From NCBI GenBank assembly GCA_017451915.1, contig JAFTNJ010000003.1, forward strand, positions 17,249 to 81,248: a stretch of DNA of 64,000 nt, given 5' to 3'. The translations under genes and the position numbers were made by a program. The notes below the pieces were generated by a model. That model worked only from the letters and a program-made list of their open reading frames with translations, did no database searches and had not been told where the DNA came from. How positions within the stretch are numbered: position 1 is the stretch's first letter; every line of letters begins with the position of its first letter. Below, in pieces: positions 31,812-40,875 of this stretch. The stretch is from Clostridia bacterium (GTDB lineage: Bacteria; Bacillota; Clostridia; Oscillospirales; CAG-272).

Positions 31812-33788
31812 ATGGAAGCAACGGGATTTTTGCCCCTGTGCCGCGCTGACATGGAGGCGCGGGGCTGGGATGCACCGGATTTTGTATACGTAACGGGAGA
31901 TGCCTACGTGGATCACCCGTCCTTTGGCGTTTCCATCATCTCCCGAGTTCTGGAGGATGCCGGCTTCCGCGTTGCCATCCTCTCCCAGCCCGATTACAAA
32001 AGTGCCGACGCCTTCAAGGAATACGGCAGGCCCCGTCTGGGCTTTCTTGTTACCTCGGGCAACATCGACAGCATGGTAGCCCACTACACCGCCGCCAAAA
32101 AGAAGAGAAGCTTTGACTACTACTCCCCCGGCGGAAAAATGGGCAACCGCCCCGACCGCGCCGTGATCGTCTACTGCAACCGCATCCGCGAGGCCTTTGG
32201 CGACGTTCCCATCATTTTGGGAGGCTTGGAGGCATCCCTGCGCCGCTTTGCCCATTACGATTATTGGGACGACAAGGTGCGCCGCTCGGTGCTGGTGGAC
32301 AGCCGTGCTGACCTGTTGACCTACGGCATGGGAGAAAAGATCCTGGTTCGCATTGCCCAGCTTTTGGACAAGGGAGTTCCCATCCGAAAGATCCGTGACG
32401 TGCGTGGAACCGTTTATCTCTGCAAGCCCGACGAGCCGATCCACTACGATGTAGCCGCAACCTTTGATTACAACGAGCTGAAAGAAGACAAGCGCAAGTA
32501 CGCCGAGGCCTTTGGTGTCCAGTACAAGAATCAGGATTCCATCAACGGCCGTGCCATCTGCGAGCTCTACGACAATAAATTATTAGTACAGAATCCCCCC
32601 ATGCCTCCCCTGGAGCGGGATGAGCTGGATCACGTCTATTCCCTCCCCTATATGCGCGCCTACCATCCATCCTATGAGGCGGCGGGAGGAGTTCCGGGAA
32701 TTGAAGAAGTCCAATTTTCCATCACCCACAACCGCGGCTGCTTTGGCGGCTGTAACTTCTGCGCCCTGGCCTTTCATCAGGGACGCACGGTGCGCTCGAG
32801 AAGCGTCAAGAGCGTGGTGGAAGAAGCCAGAAAGATCACCCAACTCCCCACCTTTAAGGGATATATTCACGACATTGGCGGTCCTACGGCGAACTTCCGC
32901 TATCCCGCCTGTGACAAACAGCTGAAGGACGGTGTCTGCGCCGGTCGGAAATGCCTGGCTCCCAAGCCCTGCCCCAACCTCAAGGTCAGCCACACCGAAT
33001 ACATGAAGATGATTGAGGAGGTGGAGGCACTTCCAAAAATCAAAAAGGTCTTTATCCGCAGCGGTATTCGCTTTGACTACCTTATGGCCGACAAGGACGA
33101 TTCCTTTTTCACAAAGCTGGTACGGGACAACGTAAGCGGTCAGCTCAAGGTTGCCCCCGAGCATTGCTCCGCCAATGTTCTCGGTTGCATGGGCAAACCC
33201 GAGTTTGGCGTCTATGAGGGATTCAGAAGCAAATTCTTTGACATTACCAAGAAACTTGGCAAGGAGCAGTATCTGGTCCCCTATCTCATGTCCAGCCATC
33301 CAGGCTCGACTTTGAATGACGCCATTGAGTTGGCGCTCTGTCTCAAGCGGAACGGCTACGCCCCCGAGCAGGTGCAGGACTATTATCCCACCCCGGGCAC
33401 GGCATCCACGGTCATGTACTACACGGGGATCAACCCGCTGAACATGAAAAAGGTCTACGTTGCCACCGATTATCATGAAAAGCAGCTCCAGAGAGCCCTG
33501 TTGCAATTCAACCGCCCCCAGAACGCCGACCTTGTCCGCGAGGCATTGACAAAGGCGGGACGAACCGACCTCATCGGTCACGGCAAGGATTGCCTCGTGC
33601 GCCCGGCAAGTGCCCCGGTACCCCATTCCCATCGCAAATCGGAAGCGCCGAAGACCGGTGAACGAAAACAACGGAGTCGTGGAGCCACTACCCACGCCAA
33701 GTCTCCCAAAAGCAGACAATCCGAGCCAAGAAAGCAACGATCAAACAAGGCAAAGGATGGAAAGCCGATGAATAAGAGAAAGAAATAA
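31812..33788 (+). CDS. YgiQ family radical SAM protein (UPF0313)
   Basis: A 658-residue protein. The N-terminal part (FVYVTGDAYVDHPSFGVSII) and the central radical SAM site C310-x3-C314-x2-C317 (NRGCFGGCNFCALAFHQGR) define the YgiQ family. IHDIGGPTANFRYPAC and APEHCS are further family motifs. The reaction is unknown. Residues from about 600 on are a basic disordered tail (RKQRSNKAKDGKPMNKRKK). AAGGAGCAATT precedes the ATG, and a strong terminator follows. Confidence 0.94.
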   Translation: MEATGFLPLCRADMEARGWDAPDFVYVTGDAYVDHPSFGVSIISRVLEDAGFRVAILSQPDYKSADAFKEYGRPRLGFLVTSGNIDSMVAHYTAAKKKRSFDYYSPGGKMGNRPDRAVIVYCNRIREAFGDVPIILGGLEASLRRFAHYDYWDDKVRRSVLVDSRADLLTYGMGEKILVRIAQLLDKGVPIRKIRDVRGTVYLCKPDEPIHYDVAATFDYNELKEDKRKYAEAFGVQYKNQDSINGRAICELYDNKLLVQNPPMPPLERDELDHVYSLPYMRAYHPSYEAAGGVPGIEEVQFSITHNRGCFGGCNFCALAFHQGRTVRSRSVKSVVEEARKITQLPTFKGYIHDIGGPTANFRYPACDKQLKDGVCAGRKCLAPKPCPNLKVSHTEYMKMIEEVEALPKIKKVFIRSGIRFDYLMADKDDSFFTKLVRDNVSGQLKVAPEHCSANVLGCMGKPEFGVYEGFRSKFFDITKKLGKEQYLVPYLMSSHPGSTLNDAIELALCLKRNGYAPEQVQDYYPTPGTASTVMYYTGINPLNMKKVYVATDYHEKQLQRALLQFNRPQNADLVREALTKAGRTDLIGHGKDCLVRPASAPVPHSHRKSEAPKTGERKQRSRGATTHAKSPKSRQSEPRKQRSNKAKDGKPMNKRKK

Positions 33789-33793
33789 AAAGC

Positions 33794-33825
33794 AAGAAGG
33801 TATCGCATAATGCGATACCTTCTTT
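33794..33825. terminator. Bidirectional terminator
   Basis: AAGAAGGTATCGCA and its complement form a perfect stem, with T4 on the right. It separates ygiQ from the convergent XRE operon. Confidence 0.88.
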
Positions 33826-33836
33826 TGATGGAACGC

Positions 33837-34043
33837 TTAAAGCTCCTCAAACAATTCTCCCACGGAAACGCCAAGGATCTTGGCCAAATCGGGAAGCAGG
33901 ATCACGTCGGGATAGCAGATCTCCCGCTCCCACTTGGAAACCGCCTGGGCACTCACTCCCAGCAATACGCCAAGCTCGTTTTGACTCATCCCCTTCTCCC
34001 GACGGTAATCGAGAAGCATGGAAGCAATGCGAAGCCGTGTCAT
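33837..34043 (-). CDS. XRE-family helix-turn-helix regulator
   Basis: A 68-residue one-domain regulator with a classic XRE HTH: LLDYRREKGMSQNELGVLLGVSAQAVSKWEREICYPD, followed by LPDLAKILGVSVGELFEEL. It is just the DNA-binding domain, like Cro-type proteins. The ATG overlaps the stop of the ArsR/DUF2087 gene by 4 bases (ATGA), so it is the last of four coupled genes. Targets are unknown; the operon itself or the divergent phage-like module at 35.8 kb are candidates. Confidence 0.9.
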   Translation of the reverse strand: MTRLRIASMLLDYRREKGMSQNELGVLLGVSAQAVSKWEREICYPDVILLPDLAKILGVSVGELFEEL

Positions 34044-34591
34044 GTCTTATCATCCTTTTGTACCACGCGGTAGATCTCATGGTCTCTCGTCATCAGACCG
34101 CAGGCGATCATCTCCCGCCGCAGGGTGCAATAGTCCTCATGGTATTCCGCAAGAATCTCGCTCACCTCTCGCTCGGTGTAGTCGATTCCCACCGCAAACC
34201 GCTCCAGCAGCTTTTGCAATACGATCTCCCGCTTTTTTCGTTGTACGGGAATGGTGGTCAGCTTGCCGTACCGAAAGAAATGCTCCAGCACCTCTCTGCG
34301 GTATTTTTCGTCGGCATCGGGGACACGCGCGGGACAGATCACCAGCTCCCGCAGAGTGCGGTCGAAAGCCTTTTGATTCAAGGAATAAATGATATAAAAC
34401 TGCGAGCGCGCCGAGGTGACCAGGCCTACCTGCTCCATCTTTTTTAGGTGATAGCAAACGGTGGCGGGAGCCAGGGAAAGGGTGGCGGCCAACTGCTCCA
34501 CGTAGGAATCCTGCTTTGCCAGAATGTTGATGATATCAAGCCGCGTTCCATCGGAAAGTGCCTTTAACAGCTCTATTGCCGCATTTTTCAT
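34040..34591 (-). CDS. ArsR-type HTH regulator with DUF2087 domain
   Basis: A 183-residue protein. Residues 5-75 are a winged HTH of ArsR type (LSDGTRLDIINILAKQDSYVEQLAATLSLAPATVCYHLKKMEQVGLV). No ArsR metal-site Cys cluster is seen. Residues 115-180 match DUF2087: VQRKKREIVLQKLLERF, then YTEREVSEIL and LRREMIACGLMTRD. DUF2087 is usually fused to HTH domains. Both ends overlap neighbours by 4 bases, so it is translationally coupled up and down. Confidence 0.88.
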   Translation of the reverse strand: MKNAAIELLKALSDGTRLDIINILAKQDSYVEQLAATLSLAPATVCYHLKKMEQVGLVTSARSQFYIIYSLNQKAFDRTLRELVICPARVPDADEKYRREVLEHFFRYGKLTTIPVQRKKREIVLQKLLERFAVGIDYTEREVSEILAEYHEDYCTLRREMIACGLMTRDHEIYRVVQKDDKT

Positions 34592-35091
34592 AGGCGCTCC
34601 TCCAAGGCGGTGGGATAAACGCCTTGCTCTTTTCGCCACCTGCGCCAATCTGCCAGCACCGATTCTACCACCGCCGTTTTGATTTGCAGTTCAAAGACAT
34701 TCGCTGCACTTCCTTTGGTTTGCGCCACTTTCAGCTCCGTGCGGTAATTCTTGAGGAATTGGCTATCCATCCAAACCTCTCCGTACAGGGCGGCGGTCAT
34801 CTTTAGCTGTTCCTCATGAGCGGATTTTTGAAAGTGATCCAATAGCTTGGGGTATTCCTTTAGAAATTTCGGCATACGATTACATTTGGTTGCAATCACT
34901 TTTCCACGCTCTCCAAGTACGTTGTAAAGGAGACCTGCGTGCAAGCAAAGACTATACATTCCCTGTTCGATCATAAGTGCCTTCCGCTCGGTTTTGGCAC
35001 TCTGATCCAATGTTTGAAGCTTTTGATCGCAAGCATTTTTACGGGCAAGCACGATCTCCGCCAATGCGCTTTCTATTTCAATCGCAGTCAT
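34588..35091 (-). CDS. Hypothetical protein (coupled operon, gene 2)
   Basis: A 167-residue, mostly helical soluble protein I do not recognise. It begins MTAIEIESALAEIVLARKNACDQKL and holds a YSLCLHAGLLYNVLGERGKV segment. No signal peptide, membrane helix or clear motif is seen. GGAGGTGAAAATT lies ahead of the ATG at 35089-35091. It overlaps the upstream gene by 14 bases and the ArsR gene by 4, so its product probably works with those regulators. Confidence 0.75.
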   Translation of the reverse strand: MTAIEIESALAEIVLARKNACDQKLQTLDQSAKTERKALMIEQGMYSLCLHAGLLYNVLGERGKVIATKCNRMPKFLKEYPKLLDHFQKSAHEEQLKMTAALYGEVWMDSQFLKNYRTELKVAQTKGSAANVFELQIKTAVVESVLADWRRWRKEQGVYPTALEERL

Positions 35092-35575
35092 AATTTTCAC
35101 CTCCGCTCTCTTTCCATGCATCCCTGAGGGCATCCACCGCAAAGCGATGCCCCTCCAAATAGGTGCTCAGCTCCACTCGTTCCCAATCGTTGGCAAGAGG
35201 GAGCTTTTTTTCTTTTTCTTCCATCAGTGCCCTTGCGAATTCCAGGATCCCAAGGTAAAGCCCCACATCGGGCCGACGCGCGGGAGAGGCAGTGGAATAC
35301 AGTTCCATCGCCTTGCTGTTTTTCGAAAAGACCTCGTAAGCATAAGAGATCAAATAGCAGGTCTCCTCATTGCTCCGTCGCAAGCGGTAGGAATTGTAGA
35401 ACATCACGTAAATATTGGCAATGCCGGCCTCACGGTATTTGGCGCATTTGTAGGCGGCGATCTCCTGCTTCTTTTTGGCAGGGTCCCGATCCAACGCCTG
35501 GGTGAATTCCGTCAGACGCGTCATTTCCGTCTTCATTCGATGGCTTGCAAGGGTATAAAACAAGGATGCTTCCAT
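35078..35575 (-). CDS. Hypothetical protein (coupled operon, gene 1)
   Basis: A 165-residue helical protein of unknown family and first in the four-gene operon. It has a basic/aromatic middle (YVMFYNSYRLRRSNEETCYLISYAYEVFSK) that looks like a helical-repeat segment. CGAAAGGAGGGATGACCCT precedes the ATG at 35575; an out-of-frame ATG lies within that stretch. No membrane segments. Its divergent neighbour is the small terminase at 35807. Confidence 0.75.
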   Translation of the reverse strand: MEASLFYTLASHRMKTEMTRLTEFTQALDRDPAKKKQEIAAYKCAKYREAGIANIYVMFYNSYRLRRSNEETCYLISYAYEVFSKNSKAMELYSTASPARRPDVGLYLGILEFARALMEEKEKKLPLANDWERVELSTYLEGHRFAVDALRDAWKESGGENYDCD

Positions 35576-35701
35576 AGGGTCATCCCTCCTTTCGTGACCT
35601 CATTTTAGCACATCCCGTGAGGCTTGTCAATAGTGTTTCGATAATTTTCGAATCACTTAAACCAATGGTTGAGAAAAGGAAGAACGGTGGATGGAGATGG
35701 C

Positions 35702-35740
35702 GGCACACCTTGGCCAAGCGTGGCACACCTTGGCACACTT
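35702..35740 (+). repeat. Tandem GGCACACCTTGG repeats upstream of the phage-like module
   Basis: GGCACACCTTGG occurs at 35702-35713 and 35722-35733, and GGCACACTT at 35732-35740, in the 231-bp gap between the divergent operons. This could be a regulator operator or a packaging-start site. Otherwise the gap holds no gene and no clear promoter that I can see. Confidence 0.55.
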
Positions 35741-35806
35741 TTGAGGGGTAGAATTTAGGAGCACAGAACAACGGGGGTCCCGAAAAAAGGAGGTGTTGCC
35801 CTTGGT

Positions 35807-36220
35807 ATGATGCACCCTTGCCAGGAGGACGGCACTACCGTATTGGAAAGCGCGGTAGCATCGGACCGTCTTCCCGAGCTCCTAAATCAATATCTGCAAA
35901 GCTGTCGCGGCTCACCTGAAGACAACAAAGGCAAGCACGCCTCATCCACCTTTCCCAACCTTGCCGGCTTTTGCCGCTGGCTGGGATGCGGAAGGACCGA
36001 GATCGATGCCCTGCAAAGCACCAATCCGCTCCTGTACGATCGCATCTGTACGGTCCTGGAGGACGAAGCCCTGAACTCTGAGCTCTCGGCCTCGATCCTC
36101 ACCGTTTATCTCAAGCAACGCCTGGGATACGGCGAGCCCTCCACGGCCAAAACCTCGGCGCCCCAGGGGGAACAGCTTCAGCTGGTGTTTGAGCATGATA
36201 TCCTGCAGGACGGCTCCTGA
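35807..36220 (+). CDS. Putative phage small terminase subunit
   Basis: A 137-residue protein. FPNLAGFCRWLGCGRTEIDALQ is an HTH-like segment typical of the N-terminal DNA-binding domain of some phage small terminases, followed by a helical region with LSASILTVYLKQRLGYG. The call rests mostly on position: the stop overlaps the large terminase start by one base (TGATG). Two ATGs (35807 and 35810) are possible starts; AGGAGG is 13 bases ahead, a rather long gap. It should recognise the DNA to be packaged. Confidence 0.7.
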   Translation: MMHPCQEDGTTVLESAVASDRLPELLNQYLQSCRGSPEDNKGKHASSTFPNLAGFCRWLGCGRTEIDALQSTNPLLYDRICTVLEDEALNSELSASILTVYLKQRLGYGEPSTAKTSAPQGEQLQLVFEHDILQDGS

Positions 36221-37545
36221 TGTCTAAGGAAACCGTGCGCTACATCAAAGGCGTTCCCAACGAACGGCAAAAGCTCTTTTTTGCCTCCCGTGCGCGTTAC
36301 ACCGCCTACGGCGGCGCGCGAGGCGGGGGAAAATCCTGGGCGCTCCGCCGAAAGCTGGTTGGTCTTTGCTTGCGCTACCCCGGGATCCGCTGTCTTTTGG
36401 TCCGCCGCTCCCTGGGAGAGCTGAAATCCAATCACGTACAGCCCATGCTCACCGAATATCAGGGAGTGGTTCACTACCATGAAGGGGAAAAGCAACTGCA
36501 ATTTCCAAACGCAAGTACCATCTCCCTGGGCTACTGCGCCTCGGATCGGGACGCGCTCCGCTACCAAGGACAAGAATACGACGTCATCGCCATCGACGAG
36601 GCAACGCAACTGAGCGAATATCAGTTTTCCATTTTTAAGGCCTGTCTGCGCGGTGTGGGTGACGTTCCCCGTCGGATGTACCTGACCTGCAACCCCGGTG
36701 GTGTTGGCCACGGTTGGGTCCGTCGCTTGTTTGTGGATCGCGTCTACCGTCCCGATGAATGTCCCGAGGACTACTGCTTTATTCCGGCACAGGTCTATGA
36801 CAATCCGGTGTTGATGAAGGCCGATCCCGACTATGTTCGGCAGTTGGAAAGTCTGCCGAAAAAAATGAAGGACGCCTGGCTCTACGGGAGGTGGGACGTG
36901 TTTGAAGGACAGTTCCTGCCCGAATTCCGGCAAGACGTCCACGTCTGCTCCCCCGAGGAGATCCCCACCCAGCTGCGCTATTTTGCCGCCATGGACTACG
37001 GCTTTGATATGCTTGCCGCCTACCTTTTGGGCGTTGACCGAAAAGGAAATCTTTTCGTACTGCGCGAGGTCTGCGTCAGCGAACTCACCTTGCGCCGCGC
37101 CGCGGCAGAGGTGGCAAGCCTATGCCGGGGATATGCGGTGGAGTACGTTACCGCCTCCCCGGACCTTTGGAATCGACGGCAGGACACCGGCAAAAGCGGT
37201 TTTGAGATCATGCAAGCCGTGGAAGGAATGCCCTCCATGGTTGCCGCGGACAACCGCCGCGTTCCCGGCTGGCGGGTCCTGCGGGAATATCTTTGCCCTA
37301 CGGAGAATTCCCCCGGGATTCGCATTTGCCACGCCTGCAGGACGCTGATCCGTTCCCTTTCGGCCCTCCTCTGCGACCCTCTGCGGCCCGAGGACGCCTC
37401 GGATACCCCGCATGAGATCACCCACGCTCCCGAGGCCCTGCGCTATGCGGTGATGAGTCGGATCCAAGCCTTTGCAGACGTCAACGAGCCCGACCGTAAT
37501 TTTCGCTTTCCAAAAAAAACAAAGCATTTTTTTGCCTTGGATTGA
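36220..37545 (+). CDS. Phage terminase large subunit
   Basis: A 441-residue DNA-packaging ATPase/nuclease. The Walker A loop GGARGGGKS lies at 31-39, Walker B DVIAIDEA at 121-128, and the coupling motif TCNPGG at 156-161. The nuclease domain begins at AAMDYGFD with D259, and SPDLW later supplies further acidic metal ligands. All motor and nuclease residues look intact, so the enzyme is probably active. It is encoded directly after the small terminase. In phages it pumps DNA into the prohead and cuts it. Confidence 0.95.
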   Translation: MSKETVRYIKGVPNERQKLFFASRARYTAYGGARGGGKSWALRRKLVGLCLRYPGIRCLLVRRSLGELKSNHVQPMLTEYQGVVHYHEGEKQLQFPNASTISLGYCASDRDALRYQGQEYDVIAIDEATQLSEYQFSIFKACLRGVGDVPRRMYLTCNPGGVGHGWVRRLFVDRVYRPDECPEDYCFIPAQVYDNPVLMKADPDYVRQLESLPKKMKDAWLYGRWDVFEGQFLPEFRQDVHVCSPEEIPTQLRYFAAMDYGFDMLAAYLLGVDRKGNLFVLREVCVSELTLRRAAAEVASLCRGYAVEYVTASPDLWNRRQDTGKSGFEIMQAVEGMPSMVAADNRRVPGWRVLREYLCPTENSPGIRICHACRTLIRSLSALLCDPLRPEDASDTPHEITHAPEALRYAVMSRIQAFADVNEPDRNFRFPKKTKHFFALD

Positions 37546-37599
37546 TCTGCTTTTCTTCTGTGCAAGCAGAGTTTTTCCGGCAAAATGAAAGGAGAACAC

Positions 37600-39318
37600 A
37601 TGTCTAAAATCAGGCCGGAACGAGCCTATGCCAAGGTGAGCATTTCCTCCTTTGGCGGAATCAACGGAAACGCAGACCTTTGCGCCAACGCGGCGGCGGA
37701 TATGCGGAATTTTCGAATCTGTCCCGACGGATCCCTGGAAAAGCGCTGCGGCTGGACCTCCCAATACCAATTCACCCACGCCGTCAGAGGTGTTTGGCAA
37801 GGATCGCTGAACGAAGGATATTTTCGGTTTGCGGTTGCGGGGAACACGGTCTACCGTATTCTGGAGGACGATTCCCTTTCCTCCATTGGAACCATTGACG
37901 GCTACTACAGCTTGGTGCATTTTGCTCGGTACCGGGAGCGTCTTTATCTTCTGGACGGCACGGTGATCCGCATCTACGACCCCTCGGCCGATCGGTTTAC
38001 CGAGGCCTTGGGCTACGTCCCTCTCTACGGCTATAATTGGCACCCCACCAATCTTGGGGACATCCGGGAGCCCTTGAATCTGCTATCCCAAAAGCTTCGC
38101 GTTCATTATTTGAATACGGTGGGCAGCACCGTGATCAATCTTCCCTTTTTTGCACAAAGCATTGACTGCGTGCGCGTCAACAACAAAACCGTAACCGATT
38201 ATTCCTTCCTTGCCGGCAGTGACTATCTGACCCTGGCATCCGGGGAGCTTGGCAGTACGGTAGAGGTTGCCTTTACCATGAGTGGCGACAACGATCTGGG
38301 ACAGCAGCTGCAGAAAACCGTCTCCAGCTTTTTGTACCGCGACGGAACCCTGGAAAAGCTTCTCCTGTACGGTGCGTCCCAAGGCTACCGTCTGTTCTGC
38401 TCCTCCACCGTCACCACGGAAATGCTGAACTATTGCAAGGTCTTTTATTCCAACTGCGATCCGCTCTACGTACAAGGCAATCAAACGCTGATGATCGGTG
38501 ACGCGGATCATCCGATCACCGCCCTTGCAACCAACTACGATCGCGTTCTGGCGTTTCACACGGGCGGAGCCTGGTCGGTCAGCTTTTCCAACGACGGAAG
38601 CCAGGTCTTTGCCTACCCTGCGCTGACGGATATTGGATGTACCGCAAAGGGGGCGGCACTCTCCTTTGGAAACGATATCATCGTGGTCAATCAAAGCGGT
38701 GTGTGCCGTCTGCACTCCACCTCCTCCGATCCCGACAGCTTTACGGTGACCAATCTCTCGGAGAAGATCGCCGGAAAGCTGGGCGCGGGAATTCGAGAAA
38801 GCGCTTGTCTTTTCTGGGATCCCGTGCAACAGGAGCTCTGGGTCCGCGACTCCACCGAGCCTGAGGATGGACTGGTTTGGATCTGGAACGCCTCACTCAA
38901 GGAATGGTACAGCTTTGACGGTATTTTTGCCTCTTTCTTCTTTTCTCTCAATGGGAGCATTGCCTTTGCCGCCGACAGTCGGGTCTGCGTTTTTTCCTCC
39001 ACGCAATATACCGATGACGGACAGGCCTTTGAGACCTACTACCAAAGCGGCTATCAAAGTTTTGCGCATCCCGAAGCCATCAAGCGCGGGTTGCGTTCCT
39101 CCCTTTGTGTCAAAAATGACCGCTCGGAGCTGTTCCTGACCGTAAACACCGAAAACGATCACCGACAGATGCGCTTTTTGGGAACCTCCTCCGTCCATCC
39201 CTGCCATTTTGACCGTCGAATCGCCCTGGGACGCTTTCGCTTCTTCTCCTACCGTCTCTCCTGCACGGGGAGCACGGCCCTTCGCGTCTTTTTGGCAAAC
39301 TTTTTTACCAGTCTTTAA
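37600..39318 (+). CDS. Phage structural protein, P22 gp10-like (stabilisation/nozzle) candidate
   Basis: A 572-residue beta-rich protein. The N-terminus SSFGGINGNADLCANAAADMRNFRICPDGSLEKRCGW has the 'F-GG-N, AxxMxN, DG-L-xR-GW' form found in packaged-DNA stabilisation and nozzle proteins of podoviruses. Repeated short strands with aromatic turns suggest a beta-propeller. AAAGGAGAACAC precedes the start at 37600. Its place between large terminase and portal is unusual; in P22 the equivalent gene lies after the coat gene. The assignment is moderate. Confidence 0.6.
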   Translation: MSKIRPERAYAKVSISSFGGINGNADLCANAAADMRNFRICPDGSLEKRCGWTSQYQFTHAVRGVWQGSLNEGYFRFAVAGNTVYRILEDDSLSSIGTIDGYYSLVHFARYRERLYLLDGTVIRIYDPSADRFTEALGYVPLYGYNWHPTNLGDIREPLNLLSQKLRVHYLNTVGSTVINLPFFAQSIDCVRVNNKTVTDYSFLAGSDYLTLASGELGSTVEVAFTMSGDNDLGQQLQKTVSSFLYRDGTLEKLLLYGASQGYRLFCSSTVTTEMLNYCKVFYSNCDPLYVQGNQTLMIGDADHPITALATNYDRVLAFHTGGAWSVSFSNDGSQVFAYPALTDIGCTAKGAALSFGNDIIVVNQSGVCRLHSTSSDPDSFTVTNLSEKIAGKLGAGIRESACLFWDPVQQELWVRDSTEPEDGLVWIWNASLKEWYSFDGIFASFFFSLNGSIAFAADSRVCVFSSTQYTDDGQAFETYYQSGYQSFAHPEAIKRGLRSSLCVKNDRSELFLTVNTENDHRQMRFLGTSSVHPCHFDRRIALGRFRFFSYRLSCTGSTALRVFLANFFTSL

Positions 39319-39330
39319 GAAAGGAGCAAT

Positions 39331-40875
39331 ATGAATATTTCAACAACCAAGGCATGGCAGCAATACGAGGCCGGCAAGGAATACAACCGCCGCATCGGAT
39401 TGTATGAGACCATGCGCAGAAACGAACGTTTCTACCGTGGAGATCAGTGGAAAGGCAGTACGTCGGAGCTTCCCCATCCCGTGTTCAATCTGACACGGCG
39501 AATTACCGACTATCTGGTTTGCGCCGTAGCACCGCAAAATCTCTCCATCACCTATACCGACGATAAACTCCCCTTTCTGGAGAACGCGCAGGTAAAAAAT
39601 GCGGTGCTGGAAGGTCTTTCCCTGCTTGGCAAAAACGCCTCCTACCGGTGGAAGCAAAACAAAATGAACACCCAAGCCTACCAGGCTCTGTTGGACGCCG
39701 CCATCTCCGGCGACGGCGTCTTTTACTGCTGGTGGGACGGCTCGGTGAAAAACGGCCAGCCCTTCCTGGGGGACATCCGCACCGATCTGATCGACACGGC
39801 CAACTTTTTTGTGGCCGACGTCAATCGCGCCGACGTACAGTCCCAGGATTACATCCTTCTCTCGGGCCGGGCAACGGTGGAATCCCTCCGTCAGGAAGCC
39901 CGGAACGCGGGAATGAAGGAAGCCGACGTGGAAAAGATCGTTGGGGACTCCAATTTTGAGCCCGCCTTTGGAGATTACTCCAACACCGAGCTCCCCGGAA
40001 GCGACAAGGCCACCTATCTGATCTGCTTCTACCGTGAGGGCAACGAGGTGATCTTTGAAAAATCCACCCGCAACGCGCTGATCCGTCGCGTGAACACCGG
40101 CTTGAAATACTATCCGGTGGCTTATTTCAACTGGTACCGAACCAAAAACAGCTTTCACGGCTCTTCTCCCGTCAGCGACCTGATCGCCAACCAAAAGTAC
40201 ATCAACACCGCCTACGCCATGGCCATGAAGCACATGAGCGACACCGCCTTCTCCAAGATCATCTACGACAAATCCCGAATTCCCGAATGGACCAACGAGG
40301 TGGGAGAGGCCATTGCCGCCGTGGGTGGCGGAAGTGTTTCCGACGCGGTATCGGTGGTGGGTGTGGGAGATATGCAGGAGGGCTACCTGGACCTGATCAC
40401 CAACGTGATCGAAACCACCAAGGATATGATGGGCGCGACCGAATCGGCCCTCGGTGACGAAAAAGCGCAAAATACCAGCGCGATCCTGGCACTTCAAAAA
40501 ACATCTCAGCTTTCCCTGGCACAAGTGCGTTCCAATTTCTGTCAATGCATTGGCGAGTTGGCGGTGATCTGGGCGGATATGCTTTGCGCCTACTGCCCCC
40601 GGGAACGTTTGCTGGCCTTTGACGGAAAGGAAGAGCTGCAGGCCGCATCCCTGAACTACGCCCTTCTCCGCGAGGAGCTGTTGCGTTCCTCGGTGGAGAT
40701 CGAGGACGTTGGCCAGTATACCCCCTCCTATACCGTCACCGTGCTGAACAAGCTTCTGGACAGCGGCCAGCTGACTACCGAGGAGTACTTGCGCCTGCTT
40801 CCCGCGGGCACCGTCATGGATCGGGAGCGACTGATCCACACCATCCAACAGAAAGGAGCGTTAAAAAATGAATGA
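39331..40875 (+). CDS. Phage portal protein
   Basis: A 514-residue protein with portal features: an N-terminal YETMRRNERFYRGDQW segment, the YFNWYRTKNSFHGSSPVSDLIANQKYINTAYAMAMKH core and the helical ETTKDMMGATESALGDEKAQNTSAI region. The portal forms the 12-subunit ring through which DNA enters the capsid. AAGAAAGGAGCAAT precedes the ATG. The 3' end overlaps the next gene by 8 bases. The protein is full length with no sign of decay. Confidence 0.88.
   Translation: MNISTTKAWQQYEAGKEYNRRIGLYETMRRNERFYRGDQWKGSTSELPHPVFNLTRRITDYLVCAVAPQNLSITYTDDKLPFLENAQVKNAVLEGLSLLGKNASYRWKQNKMNTQAYQALLDAAISGDGVFYCWWDGSVKNGQPFLGDIRTDLIDTANFFVADVNRADVQSQDYILLSGRATVESLRQEARNAGMKEADVEKIVGDSNFEPAFGDYSNTELPGSDKATYLICFYREGNEVIFEKSTRNALIRRVNTGLKYYPVAYFNWYRTKNSFHGSSPVSDLIANQKYINTAYAMAMKHMSDTAFSKIIYDKSRIPEWTNEVGEAIAAVGGGSVSDAVSVVGVGDMQEGYLDLITNVIETTKDMMGATESALGDEKAQNTSAILALQKTSQLSLAQVRSNFCQCIGELAVIWADMLCAYCPRERLLAFDGKEELQAASLNYALLREELLRSSVEIEDVGQYTPSYTVTVLNKLLDSGQLTTEEYLRLLPAGTVMDRERLIHTIQQKGALKNE

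Noticed and set aside
35702-35750. Sigma-54 type promoter (TGGCAC...TTGC) upstream of the phage-like module
   Set aside because: The repeats give TGGCAC, but the GC of the -12 box is missing at the right distance.
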